From Pseudomonadota bacterium (GTDB lineage Bacteria > Pseudomonadota > Gammaproteobacteria > Halothiobacillales > Halothiobacillaceae), in assembly GCA_021795795.1 (NCBI GenBank), contig JAJYPA010000003.1, positions 1-64,000 of the forward strand: DNA of 64,000 nt, in the 5' to 3' direction. Shown in pieces: positions 49,659 through 59,310 of this stretch; the first letter of the stretch is position 1; the number at the start of each line of letters is the position of its first letter. Both the position numbers and the translations under genes were made by a program. The notes under the pieces were generated by a model. It worked only from the letters and a program-made list of their open reading frames with translations, was not told the origin of the DNA and did no database searches.

Positions 49659-49672
49659 TTATGTGGTTGATA

Positions 49673-52600
49673 TTAATTAGTTTTAATTACTGCAGTCAAA
49701 AGTTGTTGAGCACTTGCTTCCCAAGTCAACCAAGGCATGGTATCGGATTTGGGGTGCTCCTTTTGGGCATACAATTCAAACCAGTGCTGAATGGATTGAG
49801 CTAAGCCATCGGGTGTAGACGCGTTAAAAAAGAACGCATTCTCGCCAGCCACTTCGCGAAATACCGGAATATCTCGCGCGATGATCGGCAGTTTATGCTG
49901 CGCCGCTTCAATCAGTGGCAAGCCGAAACCCTCGCCATAGGACGCGGCGATAAGACAGGTGCTTGCGGCATAAACCTTTTCTAGATACTCATCGCTGATG
50001 CCTTCGAGCCAAAACAGGCGCTTGTCCAACTCCGGATGAGAGCGCAAGCGCTCTATAAGTGACTCTACCATCCAGCCCTGCTTGCCGACGATAACGAGAT
50101 TGACATTCATACCCGATTTCCAGAGCAGATTGAAGGCTTCTAAAACCTGCGCATGCCCTTTGCGTGGCTCCACCGTGCCTACCATAAGGAATGAATGCCT
50201 TGCATTCAAAGCATTCAAGACCACAGGGGCATCGTCAGGCAAACCTCGTGTGGGTGCGCTGGCATCAACATCAGCTCCCAAGTGAAACCACTCGATTGCT
50301 AAGGGTCGCTCGCGATGGGGTTCGTGCGCAGCCAACCATTCACGCATTTCATCTGCCACGGCGCGCGAAATACAGACCACACCGTCGAACTGGCTGATGC
50401 TCTCAAGCCAGCGTTGGTGCTGATTCTGTGCTTCGGGTGGAAAGAATCGTGGCATCAAGATAGGTAATAAGTCGTAAACCACGAACCAGACCTTTACGCC
50501 TCGGTTGCGCCATTTCTGTAGGTAAGTCTGCTGGGCAGGCACTACACCGTGGTGCAAATCTAAACAAATAAATCTATCACCGGGCCAGGCTTCGGCTGGC
50601 TCGTCCTGCGCCCAGTCGTCTGGCATTCCCAAAAAACGACTGGTAAACCGGCGTGCATAGTGGTAACCCCGTGAATGTTCGGTGGCATAGACGGGCTCCA
50701 CCCGGAATCCTTGCGGAGGGTTCTCCAACCATTCCTTCAAAATAGAGCGCACGAGACGCTGAATGCCTGTCTTAAGATCGGATATCACCAACGCTGAGAT
50801 ATCGACTAACAATTGTTTTTTTAGTGGCGATGGTGGGAAGTTCTCGGCTAGGCAGGATGCCAGTGACGCAAGTTTTTGATCCTGCATATGGTTTTTTGCT
50901 ATTTCTGAAAGAAGACCAGGCAATCCTAATTGAGCATGATCATAACTTTGCTCAATAGCTTCAAAGTACATTTGGGCGCAGGCTTGTGGCGCGTGTTTGG
51001 TGCGCACAATAGCCAGAGCTTTAGAACCCAGTTGTTGTCTTAATTCGCGGTCATTCGCAAGTGTGGTCAGGGCAGCAACTAAATCCTCGTCATCAAAGTC
51101 GTCTGGCAACATCCATACGCCATTTTCATCCAAGTCAGCCATGCTGCCATGTGTGTTAACAATGGTAGGCAAACCATAATTCATGCAGTCCAGAACCGTG
51201 CCGGATGTTTCCCCGCGCGATAATGTGCGTAACTGAACTGCAATGTCAGAGGTTGCGAGATAAGCACGGAAGGTTTCCGTATCCGTCCATCCCGTGATGC
51301 GAATTCGCTTGGCGTATTCACTGCCGCTAATGGTTTGGAGCAAGTCTTGGCCGTATTCTCCACTGTGGTTTTCACCCACAAATACAAGCTGCACCTTGGG
51401 GTTGCCAATCAGCGGGGAGGACAAAAAGGCTTGCAGTAGCCGATGGTTTAGCTTGGTGGGGCCCAGCAGACCAAAAGAGCAGATGATCAGGTCATCAGGC
51501 TCGAACCCCAGTTGATGGCGTATTGCCCCCCGATTTAAAGGCTCAGCGGGAACACGCAGGTGCGGGATGACACGCCAGTCCGCCGCAGCATTAGGGCCAT
51601 ACCACTGAGTCGCAAGTTTCTGTGAATACACACCATGAACGATGACACCATGTGCACGCTGTAGTGCCGGCAAATTGGCCGGATAATGCCAAACGACATC
51701 CGCAGTATCGCTGGCCGTGTAGCGATCCTTGACCGCATGATAACCATGGCTTGAATATAAAGCCTGAGCCCAAGCATGTGGTGCGACACCATGCATATCG
51801 CGGTAAGCCTGGAGGTGCGAAAGGAAAAAGTCATGCAATACAACCACCCCCGGAACACTATCCAGCAAAGGGAACATGTGTTGGTGAAAGTGAGAGTTGC
51901 CGAAGTGGTACATGACCCTGTCGAATTGGTGATGATTTTCTTTAAACCAGTTCACGGAGCGTATGGGGCAGTGTTCCTTGATCCAGCGATCCTTGACGTC
52001 TGTCTGGTCAACAATCACTTCAATTTCATAAAAATTTGCCAACGCTGGGAGCAATTCAGCACTGTAGTCGGCAATACCCGATCGTTCCGGCGGCAACGGC
52101 GATATATAGGCCAGCTTTGGTCGGTACCGTTGCGCGAGGTTTTGATTGGTTTCGGCATTCTGAGGCTTCATGTTTGAATGAAGGCGTTGCATGGCATCTA
52201 AGGCGCGTCGAGCGCTTTCATCCCAAGAAAAATGTTCAGCCTGAGTTTGGCTGTGGCGAACCAGTTGGTTACGAAAACCTTCATCCGTGAGGCCACGCTG
52301 AATCGCTGCAGTCATTCCCTCGTCAGAATGGGGGTCAAAAAGTGCCTCTTGCCAACCAATGACCTCCGGAATACTCGACGTGTTCGCACCAATCACCGGC
52401 GCACCGCAACGCATCGCCTCAAGCGCGGGTAAACCAAAGCCCTCGTGCCATGTGGGAAACACAAACAATGCGCAAAGATTATAAAGCGCAAGCAAATCTT
52501 CATCTGGAACAAAGCCCGTGAGTGCCAGTTCACCGTTATCAAGGCCCTGCTCCTTGGCTAGGCGCTCCAGCATGGCCCTCTGTTCAGGCTGCACGGAACA

Positions 52601-53389
52601 CACGATAGCTAACTGATGATCTCTGCGAAGTTGTTGCGGCAACCTGGCATAGGCGCGAATCAAGCCCTCTATGTTATTGGGGTAGTCAATTCCGCCCGTG
52701 TACATCACGAAAGGCCGGGGCAAGCCATATTTCTGCCTGATGCTTTGCTCTTCATCGGGAGAAATTTCCATTGGCTTAAAGTGAGCGTCCACGTCACTGG
52801 ATATATTGATGACCCACTCTTCGGGTAGGCCGAGATGTTTAATACCTTCGCGGCGAGATGAATCCGAAATAGCAAGCCACAGATGGGCGCGGCGCAGATG
52901 CTCAATTTTTGCCTGATACCATTTTTCCACGGTTGGGTTTTCAAGGTAGGGCTTAGGGTGGATGTAGGGGATTAAGTCATAGAGTGTAACGGCAGTAGGA
53001 ATGTCCTGACCAAAAAGAGCAATACTGGTGATGGCATCATCAACCAATCCCTCGAATAAACTGGTGACATGCACCACATCCGGTTTAAGACTGGCCAGAA
53101 AGGCTTCACGCATTAGTTGAGCCGACCGGCGGCGCGCGGCGTTATTTGTGTCAAGCTCAGCGACCGGACCAACGGCCTGCCATACATGGATATTTTCTTT
53201 TGGAATCAGGCCATTGAATGCTTCTCGAATAGGCTCGATAGTGTTTTGAAACAGCCCGTTCAGCGCAATATGTAGATCATGGTCACCCCGGTTACGCGCC
53301 ATAGCCAAAGCAAGTGAGAGCGAGTAGCGGCCAATACCTCGAAGGCGATTAGATGCTTGCGCGCCTTGCATATCAATCACAATCCGCAT
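49673..53389 (-). CDS. Three-module glycosyltransferase (GT4-GT4-GT4)
   Basis: A 1238-residue protein with three GT-B units in a row. Module 1 (about 1-405) has RGIGRYSLSLALAMA, VMYTGGIDYPNNIEGLIRA and FPTWHEGFGLPALEAMRCG. Module 2 (about 425-840) has ISPLPPERSGIADYSAEL and RGETSGTVLDCMNYGLP. Module 3 (about 870-1238) has LMVGTVEPRKGHAQVLEAFN and ASYGEGFGLPLIEAAQHKLP. The ATG overlaps the upstream methyltransferase stop (ATGA). Such multi-domain enzymes, like WbdA, polymerise repeating units with alternating linkages. Three modules suggest up to three linkage types. Donor specificity is inferred from the locus only. Confidence 0.9.
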   Translation of the reverse strand: MRIVIDMQGAQASNRLRGIGRYSLSLALAMARNRGDHDLHIALNGLFQNTIEPIREAFNGLIPKENIHVWQAVGPVAELDTNNAARRRSAQLMREAFLASLKPDVVHVTSLFEGLVDDAITSIALFGQDIPTAVTLYDLIPYIHPKPYLENPTVEKWYQAKIEHLRRAHLWLAISDSSRREGIKHLGLPEEWVINISSDVDAHFKPMEISPDEEQSIRQKYGLPRPFVMYTGGIDYPNNIEGLIRAYARLPQQLRRDHQLAIVCSVQPEQRAMLERLAKEQGLDNGELALTGFVPDEDLLALYNLCALFVFPTWHEGFGLPALEAMRCGAPVIGANTSSIPEVIGWQEALFDPHSDEGMTAAIQRGLTDEGFRNQLVRHSQTQAEHFSWDESARRALDAMQRLHSNMKPQNAETNQNLAQRYRPKLAYISPLPPERSGIADYSAELLPALANFYEIEVIVDQTDVKDRWIKEHCPIRSVNWFKENHHQFDRVMYHFGNSHFHQHMFPLLDSVPGVVVLHDFFLSHLQAYRDMHGVAPHAWAQALYSSHGYHAVKDRYTASDTADVVWHYPANLPALQRAHGVIVHGVYSQKLATQWYGPNAAADWRVIPHLRVPAEPLNRGAIRHQLGFEPDDLIICSFGLLGPTKLNHRLLQAFLSSPLIGNPKVQLVFVGENHSGEYGQDLLQTISGSEYAKRIRITGWTDTETFRAYLATSDIAVQLRTLSRGETSGTVLDCMNYGLPTIVNTHGSMADLDENGVWMLPDDFDDEDLVAALTTLANDRELRQQLGSKALAIVRTKHAPQACAQMYFEAIEQSYDHAQLGLPGLLSEIAKNHMQDQKLASLASCLAENFPPSPLKKQLLVDISALVISDLKTGIQRLVRSILKEWLENPPQGFRVEPVYATEHSRGYHYARRFTSRFLGMPDDWAQDEPAEAWPGDRFICLDLHHGVVPAQQTYLQKWRNRGVKVWFVVYDLLPILMPRFFPPEAQNQHQRWLESISQFDGVVCISRAVADEMREWLAAHEPHRERPLAIEWFHLGADVDASAPTRGLPDDAPVVLNALNARHSFLMVGTVEPRKGHAQVLEAFNLLWKSGMNVNLVIVGKQGWMVESLIERLRSHPELDKRLFWLEGISDEYLEKVYAASTCLIAASYGEGFGLPLIEAAQHKLPIIARDIPVFREVAGENAFFFNASTPDGLAQSIQHWFELYAQKEHPKSDTMPWLTWEASAQQLLTAVIKTN

Positions 53390-54684
53390 CAAACGCCCTC
53401 CTTGTTGTGTTTTTCCATGGCTGTTTTCAGGTCCAGGTAGATTTGTCGCGCGCGGGGCGATAGATCAGCTTCGTGCGGTTGGATAGTTGGTGTTGCAATA
53501 GGCAGCGATATTGGGGTGTTTTGAAAACGAATGCTCCATAAACGCTGCTTAAGACGCGGAAACCGATTTAATACCTTAAGTACAAATCGTTTTAAGCGGG
53601 GGCGGGTTTGAACGGTGGCCATGGTTTTGATCAGAGCGGAGCGAATCATCCGGCGCGGACGGCTACCCGGCTTAAAGGTTAACCAGGCAATGCTTCCACG
53701 CACGAACCAGCGGGCGAATTTGCCCGCAAGCCGCAATGATTTAGTCAGCTTCCACGATCGACTACAAACGACGGCTTGATAGTGTTGATTAATAACTTGG
53801 GCATGAGCTTCAGCGTGATTGGCACGTTCGTTGGCATGCGCAGCTTGAGCCTCGGCATGCGCAGCTTGCTCGATCGCGATATTGGCTTGCGTTAATGCAG
53901 AGCGGCTTAGTGATTCAATCTCAGAGAACCGTGTTGCAAGCGACGCATCATAGCGGCTGGCCAAATTGCCAAGATTCAGGCCATATTCAAATTCAAAATC
54001 AGGATTAAATAGATCAATCTCAGATTGCCTTCCCGATTTTTGGGCAACAACCGAATAATCTGGGCTGACCCCAGCTAAGACATCCATCAAAACAACATCC
54101 GTTTTCTCTCTCAGCGATTCTGGTTCCTGCAACCGTAAAACTTTAGTGCGATAAAACCCCGTGTACTCGGGTAAAAAGGAAAGTAATGCGGGTGGTATCG
54201 GACGCTCATGAGTCGGATCGAGGTAGAAATTCGTAGTACCTACCGAAATATTTTCCGGATTAGGTGTTTCAAGAATCAACAGACCTGCGGGTTTTAGCAC
54301 CCGAAATGCTTCACGCACCAATTCCATCAGGGTTTCAAAGGGAATGTGTTCCACCACGTGAAAAGCAGAAACCACCGTTTGGCTTTCATCCGGCAAATCA
54401 CGCAATGCGGCAATAAGATCTTTATTTTCGGCGTGCAAACCCAACTCATGACAGGATGCCAGCATCCCGTCATCCATATCAACGCCATAAGCTACAAACC
54501 CATATTCATTGACCAACTCTAGCCACTCGCCACGGCCACAGCCTAAATCAATCACTGGACTCTGCGGATATATTTTGAGCAATGACACCAAGAAAGGTAC
54601 ATAAACCTGTAAACGTTCTTTAATCAGAGATCGTGAACCACGGTGTCTATCTTCAAATGCGCGGTAAAAATTCAGGTCACTCAT
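53389..54684 (-). CDS. SAM-dependent methyltransferase with coiled-coil and basic C-terminus
   Basis: A 431-residue protein. Residues about 40-180 are a class-I methyltransferase (VIDLGCGRGEWLELVNEYG, VSAFHVVEHIPFETLMELV). Residues about 250-305 are a heptad-like Ala/His/Glu-rich helix (repeats of HAEAQAAHANERANHAEAH). The last 110 residues are rich in Arg/Lys and may form amphipathic, membrane-associating helices. It lies between manB and the triple glycosyltransferase. The layout recalls WbdD, whose methyltransferase and coiled coil set chain length, but WbdD's kinase domain is absent. It may methylate a sugar in the chain. Confidence 0.78.
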   Translation of the reverse strand: MSDLNFYRAFEDRHRGSRSLIKERLQVYVPFLVSLLKIYPQSPVIDLGCGRGEWLELVNEYGFVAYGVDMDDGMLASCHELGLHAENKDLIAALRDLPDESQTVVSAFHVVEHIPFETLMELVREAFRVLKPAGLLILETPNPENISVGTTNFYLDPTHERPIPPALLSFLPEYTGFYRTKVLRLQEPESLREKTDVVLMDVLAGVSPDYSVVAQKSGRQSEIDLFNPDFEFEYGLNLGNLASRYDASLATRFSEIESLSRSALTQANIAIEQAAHAEAQAAHANERANHAEAHAQVINQHYQAVVCSRSWKLTKSLRLAGKFARWFVRGSIAWLTFKPGSRPRRMIRSALIKTMATVQTRPRLKRFVLKVLNRFPRLKQRLWSIRFQNTPISLPIATPTIQPHEADLSPRARQIYLDLKTAMEKHNKEGV

Positions 54685-54854
54685 AAATTACATCCTGATC
54701 TTGAAGGCCGAATACCTATTGCTCCAGCACGATTTAAACCGAAATAAGACTTGAGAGCCATTCGTGTTGAGCCTAACGAAGCAAGGATCTTCGAAAGGGT
54801 GTGAGTAAAAGATCTCATGAATAAATTGGGCGGGATCAATAATTAACTTGGTGT

Positions 54855-56237
54855 CTAGCCGTGTATTAATACTTCCAAGGCCAAAACTTTCTCATTGACC
54901 AATCCTGAGTTTCGGCGAGCTTCCACATTCAGTCGCAGCAATGGCTCCGTATTCGAACCTCTCAAATTAAACCGCCAATCGTCGAATTCCACACTTACCC
55001 CGTCAGTGCGGTCCATTTTGGGGTTCATCGGGGAGAAGTGTGCCAATACACGGTCAATGGTGCCCTGCACATCGTCGACGCGATAATTGATTTCGCCGCT
55101 GCAGGGATAGGCGGCCATGCGTTCATCGACCAATTCGGCAAGCGTTTTACCGGTTTTGCTCATGAGTTCGGTGATGAGTAGCCAAGGGATCATGCCGGAA
55201 TCGCAATAGGCAAAATCGCGGAAGTAGTGATGCGCGCTCATCTCGCCGCCGTAAATGGCATCTTGCTCGCGCATGATTTGCTTGATGAAGGCGTGGCCGG
55301 TTTTGGACTGGATGGGGATGCCGCCAACTTGCTTGACTTGCTCAATTGTGTTCCAGGTCAGGCGTGGGTCGTGAATGATTTTTTCACCCGGATATTTGGC
55401 CAGCAGGGTTTCGGCCAACAAACCAACCAGGTAATAACCTTCGATGAATCGCCCTTTGGCATCGAACAAAAAGCAGCGATCAAAGTCGCCATCCCAGGCG
55501 ATACCGATGTCGGCGCCTTGCTCGATCACTGCCTGTGATGTGGCACTTCGCATTTCGGGCAAGAGCGGGTTGGGTACGCCGTTTGGGAAGTTGCCGTCGG
55601 GCTGTTCGTGAATGTAGTGAATATCGAAGGGCAGATGTTTTTCCAGCAGCCGCATGACTGGCCCGGCACCGCCATTGCCGGGATCGGCGACGATTTTGAG
55701 CGGTTTGAGGGCGCGGTGGTCTATGTAGCCGAGCAGGTGTTGGATGTAGGCGGCTTTGTTGGTGTCGGTGGTGATTTTGCCGTGATAACCAATTCCCCTC
55801 TCCCCCAGCCCCTCCCCCGCTAGGGGGGAGGGGAGTAAAGCAGCACGGTCGCGGATGGCGAACAGGCCGGTGTCGCCACTCACCGGGCGCGCGCCTTCGC
55901 GCACGAGCTTCATGCCGTTGTAGCCTTTGGGGTTATGGCTGGCTGTGACCATGATGCCGCCGCCCACGCCTTGCGCCTCGCAGTGGAAGGTCTGGAAATA
56001 GACTTCTTCGGTGCCACACAGGCCGATGTCGATGACATCAGCGCCCGCCTCGGTTATGCCGCGCATCAGCGCTTCGGCCAGCATGGGGCTTTCGAGACGC
56101 ACGTCATATCCGACGACGACGGTACCGGGATTGATTTCATCCACAAACGCCCGCCCGATGAGATAGGCGAGTTCGGCATCCAGCTGCGCGGGCACTTGGC
56201 CGCGAATGTCGTAGGCTTTAAAGCAACTCAAGTCCAT
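54855..56237 (-). CDS. manB: Phosphomannomutase (ManB/CpsG type) with in-frame repeat insertion
   Basis: About 460 residues from the ATG at 56237 (MDLSCFKAYDIRGQVP), one base after the manC stop; the frame continues upstream into manC. The active-site serine loop is TASHNPKGYNGMK, the metal loop DGDFDRCFLF, and the sugar loop GEMSAHHYF. Near residues 134-147 the sequence [15 protein letters not shown] is the translation of a C-rich palindromic repeat (55791-55836). The enzyme makes mannose-1-phosphate for ManC. It may also act on glucose-1-phosphate, as many relatives do. Confidence 0.92.
   Translation of the reverse strand: MDLSCFKAYDIRGQVPAQLDAELAYLIGRAFVDEINPGTVVVGYDVRLESPMLAEALMRGITEAGADVIDIGLCGTEEVYFQTFHCEAQGVGGGIMVTASHNPKGYNGMKLVREGARPVSGDTGLFAIRDRAALLPSPLAGEGLGERGIGYHGKITTDTNKAAYIQHLLGYIDHRALKPLKIVADPGNGGAGPVMRLLEKHLPFDIHYIHEQPDGNFPNGVPNPLLPEMRSATSQAVIEQGADIGIAWDGDFDRCFLFDAKGRFIEGYYLVGLLAETLLAKYPGEKIIHDPRLTWNTIEQVKQVGGIPIQSKTGHAFIKQIMREQDAIYGGEMSAHHYFRDFAYCDSGMIPWLLITELMSKTGKTLAELVDERMAAYPCSGEINYRVDDVQGTIDRVLAHFSPMNPKMDRTDGVSVEFDDWRFNLRGSNTEPLLRLNVEARRNSGLVNEKVLALEVLIHG
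55791..55836. repeat. C-rich palindromic repeat inserted in frame in manB
   Basis: CCCCTCCCCC (about 55809-55818) and GGGGGGAGGGG (55823-55833) form a near-perfect hairpin, preceded by CCCCTCTCCCCCAGC. It is read in frame as [14 protein letters not shown]. It belongs to the same C-rich palindromic type as the insert in gmd, 7 kb away in the same locus. Confidence 0.85.
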
Positions 56238-56238
56238 A

Positions 56239-57678
56239 TCAGCAACGCCCATAGTGGTCTTCTGCGCGGACGATGTCGTCTTCACCCAGGTAATCGCCGC
56301 TTTGCACTTCGATCATGACGAGGTTAATCACGCCGGGATTTTCCAGGCGGTGCATATGCCCAGCGGGTATGAAGGTGGATTCATTGGTATTCAATAAAAA
56401 AACCTTGTCGCCATTGGTGACGCGCGCCATGCCGTTGACGACAATCCAATGCTCACTGCGGTGATGGTGCATTTGTAATGAAAGTGTGGCACCGGGTTTG
56501 ACTTCGATGCGCTTCATTTTGAAACGCTCACCCTCTTCCAGCACCGTGTAGGTTCCCCAGGGGCGATGCACGGTTTGATGTAGAAGGTGGCTTTCATGTC
56601 CGCGAGCCTTGAGTTCGGCCACGACTTCGCGCACATCTTGCGCGTGATCCTTGTGTGCGATCAGCAGCGCGTCGGGCGTATCGACCACAATCAGGTTATC
56701 GATACCTACGGTCGCCACGAGGCGATGTGGGCTACGGACGAGACAGTTATGGGTATTGATGGCGACGACTTCGCCATCAAACACATTGCCCTCGGCATCG
56801 GAAGGCGACGCATCGGCAAAAGCCGTCCAGGAACCAATGTCGGACCAGCCCATATCGGCGGCGACAACGGCCACACGCTCGGAGCGCTCCATGATGGCGT
56901 AATCGATGGAGATATCCGCCATGCGTTCAAAATCCTCTGGCTGGAATTCCACCATGTCCATGCCAGCCACATGGATCTGATTGGCGTGCTCAACCGCGAT
57001 TTGGCAAGCCGCGAGCAACTCGGGCGCATGGCGTTCGAACTCGGCGAGGATCGTGCTGACCTTGAAGCAGAACATGCCACCGTTCCAGGAATACCGGCCA
57101 GAATCTAAATACGCTTGAGCCGTTTCACGATCCGGTTTTTCAACAAACTGGCGCACGCGATAAGCGGCGACACCTTCTTCAAGGGCGAGTGGCTCTGCAT
57201 CTCGTTCGATATAACCGAAACCGGTTTCAGGTGATTGCGGCGCAATTCCAAAGGTAACCAGCCAATTTTGATTAGCGACGTTTTTCGCCACCTGAACGGC
57301 CCCGGAAAATGCGCCAACGTCAGCAATCAGATGATCGGCTGGCAATACGAGCATCAGCGCATCTGAGCCTGCACGAACTTGTAGATCCAGCGCGGCCAAG
57401 GCGATGGCTACAGCCGTATTTTTGCCGGTAGGTTCCAGCAATAAACGCGGCCGTTCAGCTGAGGAGCCGCGCAGTGCATCCGCAGTAAGAAACCGCAAAG
57501 ACTCGTTCGTGATTACCGTCAACGGGGCGACTGAAGGAATCTGCTTGATCCGTTCAATCGTTTTATCGAACAGGGTCTGCCCATCGACCAACGGCATGAA
57601 CGGCTTTGGGAATGCCTTGCGTGAGGCAGGCCACAAACGCGTACCAGCCCCGCCACTTAATATGAACGGATAGATCAT
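56239..57678 (-). CDS. manC: Mannose-1-phosphate guanylyltransferase / phosphomannose isomerase (ManC/WbpW type)
   Basis: About 479 residues from the ATG at 57678, which overlaps the wzt stop (ATGA). The N-terminal guanylyltransferase part has ILSGGAGTRLWPASRKAFPKP (in two halves around GAGTRLWP) and FVEKPDRETAQAYL. The C-terminal cupin has VHRPWGTYTVLEEGERFKMK and LSLQMHHHRSEHWIVV, the phosphomannose-isomerase domain. It therefore supplies both mannose-6-phosphate and GDP-mannose. It is directly followed by manB. Confidence 0.95.
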   Translation of the reverse strand: MIYPFILSGGAGTRLWPASRKAFPKPFMPLVDGQTLFDKTIERIKQIPSVAPLTVITNESLRFLTADALRGSSAERPRLLLEPTGKNTAVAIALAALDLQVRAGSDALMLVLPADHLIADVGAFSGAVQVAKNVANQNWLVTFGIAPQSPETGFGYIERDAEPLALEEGVAAYRVRQFVEKPDRETAQAYLDSGRYSWNGGMFCFKVSTILAEFERHAPELLAACQIAVEHANQIHVAGMDMVEFQPEDFERMADISIDYAIMERSERVAVVAADMGWSDIGSWTAFADASPSDAEGNVFDGEVVAINTHNCLVRSPHRLVATVGIDNLIVVDTPDALLIAHKDHAQDVREVVAELKARGHESHLLHQTVHRPWGTYTVLEEGERFKMKRIEVKPGATLSLQMHHHRSEHWIVVNGMARVTNGDKVFLLNTNESTFIPAGHMHRLENPGVINLVMIEVQSGDYLGEDDIVRAEDHYGRC

Positions 57679-58412
57679 CAGATTGCTTCCCAACTTTCAT
57701 TAAATTCTGACGCTAGGGTCATTTTGCCATGGCTCAATTCAAATACCCGATCACATAACTCACCCAGAAGCGCGTGATCATGCGAGGCAAACACAAAAAT
57801 CTCGGCCTTGGCGATCAAATCACGCATGCGAGCTTTAGCTTTTTCCTGAAACCCGGCATCGCCCGTGCCGAACATTTCATCGACCAGCAGAATTTCCGGC
57901 TGGCCGCTGGTGGCTACGGCAAACATGAGCCGCATGGTCATACCAGACGAATAGGTACGCACGGGCAGGTTTAAGAAATCGCCCAACTCGGTGAATTCCT
58001 CGATCTCGGGGATTTTGGTGCGCATTTCCTTGAGCGGGATACCCATGAGCATGCCCATCCGCAGAATGTTCTCATAGCCGGAGAGTTCGGGGTCCATGCC
58101 AGAGCCAATCTCAAGCACCGTAGCCGTGCGCCCTTCGCGGATCACTCGCCCGCGATCCGGGGTATAGATGCCCGCCATGGTGCGCAACAACGTGCTTTTA
58201 CCGGCGCCGTTGTGGCCGATCAATCCAATCGAATCGCCGCTTTTCAATTCAAAGCTGACACCATCCAGTGCGGTAACCGCGACGGTTTGCCCTGCCTCTG
58301 CGGCGATTTTCCCACCCGTGGCAATCCGCATGAACTGATGCCGCAACGATTGCGCGCGCGCGTTGTAGATGGGGTATCGGATCGATACATGCTCGAAAAT
58401 TAAATGCGCCAT
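57678..58412 (-). CDS. wzt: Wzt, ATPase of polysaccharide ABC exporter (no C-terminal carbohydrate-binding domain)
   Basis: A 244-residue ABC ATPase. Walker A is GLIGHNGAGKSTLLRTMAG, the signature is RTYSSGMTMRLMFA, and Walker B is ILLVDEMFGTGD. This is the O-antigen/teichoic-acid exporter class. It stops where longer Wzt proteins (about 400 residues) continue into a carbohydrate-binding domain, so export should not depend on recognition of a capped chain end. It pairs with wzm four bases upstream and overlaps manC. Confidence 0.93.
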   Translation of the reverse strand: MAHLIFEHVSIRYPIYNARAQSLRHQFMRIATGGKIAAEAGQTVAVTALDGVSFELKSGDSIGLIGHNGAGKSTLLRTMAGIYTPDRGRVIREGRTATVLEIGSGMDPELSGYENILRMGMLMGIPLKEMRTKIPEIEEFTELGDFLNLPVRTYSSGMTMRLMFAVATSGQPEILLVDEMFGTGDAGFQEKAKARMRDLIAKAEIFVFASHDHALLGELCDRVFELSHGKMTLASEFNESWEAI

Positions 58413-58416
58413 GGCG

Positions 58417-59208
58417 CTAAATCCAATACGGGATGCGGGTGCGGCGGGCGTGGAACAGCCAGAGGGTCACGAGCCAGCCGATCACCGTCATCCCCAACAG
58501 CACCGGCCAAACGAACCAAGGGCTGGTATGCCCCAAAAGCGGATCGCGTACAGCAGTGATGAAGTAACTGAACGGGTTCACCCAGATTACCCAGCTACCC
58601 ACGCCCAACTGTTCGGCCTTGAATAGCACCGGCGACATAAAGAACAGCAGAGGCATAAAGTTGGCAATGGCAGTTTCGGTATCGCGATAACGGGCGGCAA
58701 ACATGCCGATAAACAGACTCATCCAACTTAAGTTGAGCACAGTAAGCAAAAAGGCAGGCAACGCCAAACATGCGCTCCAATGCCATTCCGGCGGGTAGAT
58801 GAGGAACACGATCACAATCACGACTGCGTTATGCGCCAGATTGATCAAATGCCGCAAGATGAGTTTCAACGGGTGAAAAAACATCGGCAGCTGCACATTA
58901 CGAATAAGCTGCGCGTTCTGAATGAATACTTGACTGCTTTCGGTAATGATCCCGGCGATAAATCCCCAAAGAATCAAACCCACGGTGAGCAACGGGATGA
59001 ACTGCGCCTTGTCCATCTTGAACAAGGTACTCCAGACAAAACCCAAGCCACCAACACCGATAGCCGTGCCCAAAGTAAGCCAAAAGGGCCCCAGCATGCT
59101 GCGCTTGTAGCGTGCCTTGGTGTCACTCCAGGAGAGAAACAACGCGGCAGGCATATTGGCTAACGCGCGAACGATATCGGATCGGGTATCACCAGAACGG
59201 GTATTCAT
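58417..59208 (-). CDS. wzm: Wzm, permease of polysaccharide ABC exporter
   Basis: A 263-residue ABC-2-type permease with about six membrane helices. DTKARYKRSMLGPFWLTLGT is the conserved amphipathic interface region, and FFMSPVLFKAEQL, NPFSYFITAVRDPLLG are typical later elements. It exports the undecaprenyl-PP-linked polysaccharide across the inner membrane with Wzt. It is the first gene of the locus; the 102 bp upstream should hold the promoter. Confidence 0.93.
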   Translation of the reverse strand: MNTRSGDTRSDIVRALANMPAALFLSWSDTKARYKRSMLGPFWLTLGTAIGVGGLGFVWSTLFKMDKAQFIPLLTVGLILWGFIAGIITESSQVFIQNAQLIRNVQLPMFFHPLKLILRHLINLAHNAVVIVIVFLIYPPEWHWSACLALPAFLLTVLNLSWMSLFIGMFAARYRDTETAIANFMPLLFFMSPVLFKAEQLGVGSWVIWVNPFSYFITAVRDPLLGHTSPWFVWPVLLGMTVIGWLVTLWLFHARRTRIPYWI

Positions 59209-59310
59209 ACTGGATTCTTATTGAACGAAAGACGGCATGATAGCGGTTTATGCTGGGGCGATAAACCAAAAACCAAAATCAGAATCTTAAGTGGAATAGA
59301 AACAACAAAG

